Of a stretch of DNA of 64,000 nt, positions 63,675 to 64,000 are shown in pieces. The notes beneath the pieces are model-generated. The model had not been told where the DNA came from. It saw only the letters and a list, made by a program, of their open reading frames with translations, and ran no database searches. Origin of the DNA: Plutella xylostella (lineage: Eukaryota > Arthropoda > Insecta > Lepidoptera > Plutellidae). The translations under genes were made by a program, and so were the position numbers. The stretch is taken from positions 5,287,501 through 5,351,500 of the forward strand of contig NC_063982.1 in NCBI RefSeq assembly GCF_932276165.1, given 5' to 3'. Position 1 is the first letter of the stretch. Every line of letters begins with the position of its first letter.

Positions 63675-64000
63675 ATGTCTCGGAAAGGTGTCGCGCGAGA
63701 CTAAATCCAAAAGTCGACACAATCCATTCACATCAACCATCCACTGAACTGATAAAACCTAATAAATCCAGGGACCACACGGGTAACCAGCCCCAAATAA
63801 GCACCCTATCCAATGAACCCAGGGACCACACGGGTAACCAGCCCCAAATAAGTGCCCAATTAATTGAATCCAGGGACCACACGGGTAACCAGCCCCAAAT
63901 AAGCGCCCTATCCAATGAATCCAGGGACCACACGGGTAACCAGCCCCAAATAAGCGCCCTATCTAACAATTCATTTAAAAATAAATGTATCACACAAACC
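63659..64000 (+). CDS. Start of pol of the second Gypsy element (partial)
   Basis: Open in the -1 frame relative to gag from 63659 and running off the window. Ribosomes would enter at about 63668 by frameshift. About 33 residues of unremarkable sequence precede four tandem 17-residue repeats (core RDHTGNQPQIS) and then NNSFKNKC. Protease and RT are expected beyond the edge. An antisense ORF over the repeats is an artefact. Confidence 0.65.
63662..63701 (+). promoter_or_regulatory. Candidate -1 frameshift signal between gag and pol
   Basis: TTTAAAC at 63662-63668 is in gag phase as T TTA AAC. An 8-nt spacer (GAATAAAT, holding the gag stop) is followed by a 6-bp stem: GTCTCG 63677-63682 pairs with CGAGAC 63696-63701, with a 13-nt loop. 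The -1 frame is open from 63659 to the window end. Confidence 0.75.
63767..63970 (+). repeat. Four 51-bp tandem repeats inside pol leader
   Basis: Units start at 63767, 63818, 63869 and 63920; each is exactly 51 bp, so the reading frame is kept. The core AGGGACCACACGGGTAACCA is constant and the unit ends vary. Confidence 0.95.

Larger units (their letters stand above)
61787..64000 (+). mobile_element. Second Gypsy LTR retrotransposon, 5' part
   Basis: 5' LTR, tRNA-Leu-type primer site, 550-base leader, gag ORF and the start of pol in the -1 frame. The window ends before protease, RT and the 3' LTR. A separate family from the element at 50029: different LTR, primer site and gag, and gag and pol not fused. 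Confidence 0.88.

Noticed and set aside
63767..63970. CRISPR-like array
   Set aside because: Direct tandem coding repeats of 51 bp without unique spacers, in a eukaryotic retroelement.
63733..63993. Antisense ORF with a repeated Trp-rich motif
   Set aside because: Mirror of the tandem repeats in the pol frame. The sense frame is explained by gag/pol organisation.

Overview
The window reads as insect, most likely lepidopteran, nuclear DNA. It is AT-rich, has no operon-like coding, and is dominated by nested transposons of kinds common in moths and butterflies: TC...CTAG Helitrons with a (CTGT)n stretch, tRNA-headed SINEs, RTE-type LINE tails with (GA)n or (GAT)n ends, and many TA-, TTA- or TAA-flanked MITEs. 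The only confident host gene is a four-exon, minus-strand gene for a small secreted protein with one peritrophin-type chitin-binding domain (CPAP1-like, 133 residues), spanning 46718-56531. A possible orphan terminal exon (44043-44178) and a possible 5'UTR exon (about 17346-17860) are much weaker.

Layout. 1-4740: a two-ORF LINE (ORF1 with coiled coil and SGNH-like domain; ORF2 with APE endonuclease and reverse transcriptase), cut by the left window edge. 4741-22068: MITEs, Helitrons, SINEs and LINE tails, with a near-perfect 123-bp-arm palindrome at 19158-19430. 22069-28113: a Copia element on the minus strand with identical 146-bp LTRs and a 5-bp target duplication, carrying one premature stop and split by a 1.7-kb RTE-type LINE with its own 11-bp duplication. 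28114-43158: SINEs, MITEs, Helitrons and nested elements. 43159-43628: a 5'-truncated retroelement piece with a 9-bp duplication. 46.5-56.6 kb: the chitin-binding gene; its 7.7-kb first intron holds a Helitron split by an intact, apparently very young Ty3/Gypsy element (50029-55537, identical 270-bp LTRs, one 1334-codon gag-pol ORF, antisense to the host gene). 61787-64000: the 5' part of a second Gypsy element (LTR, tRNA-Leu-type primer site, gag, start of pol), cut by the right edge.

The most interesting signals are translational. The LINE ORF1/ORF2 junction and the second Gypsy gag/pol junction each contain T TTA AAC in the right phase for a -1 ribosomal frameshift. In the Gypsy case an 8-nt spacer and a 6-bp stem-loop follow, and the pol frame then opens with four 17-residue tandem repeats. 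In the LINE the conserved endonuclease asparagine lies upstream of the first ORF2 ATG, so ATG initiation alone would miss it. Identities between LTRs and repeats were judged by eye; no searches were run.
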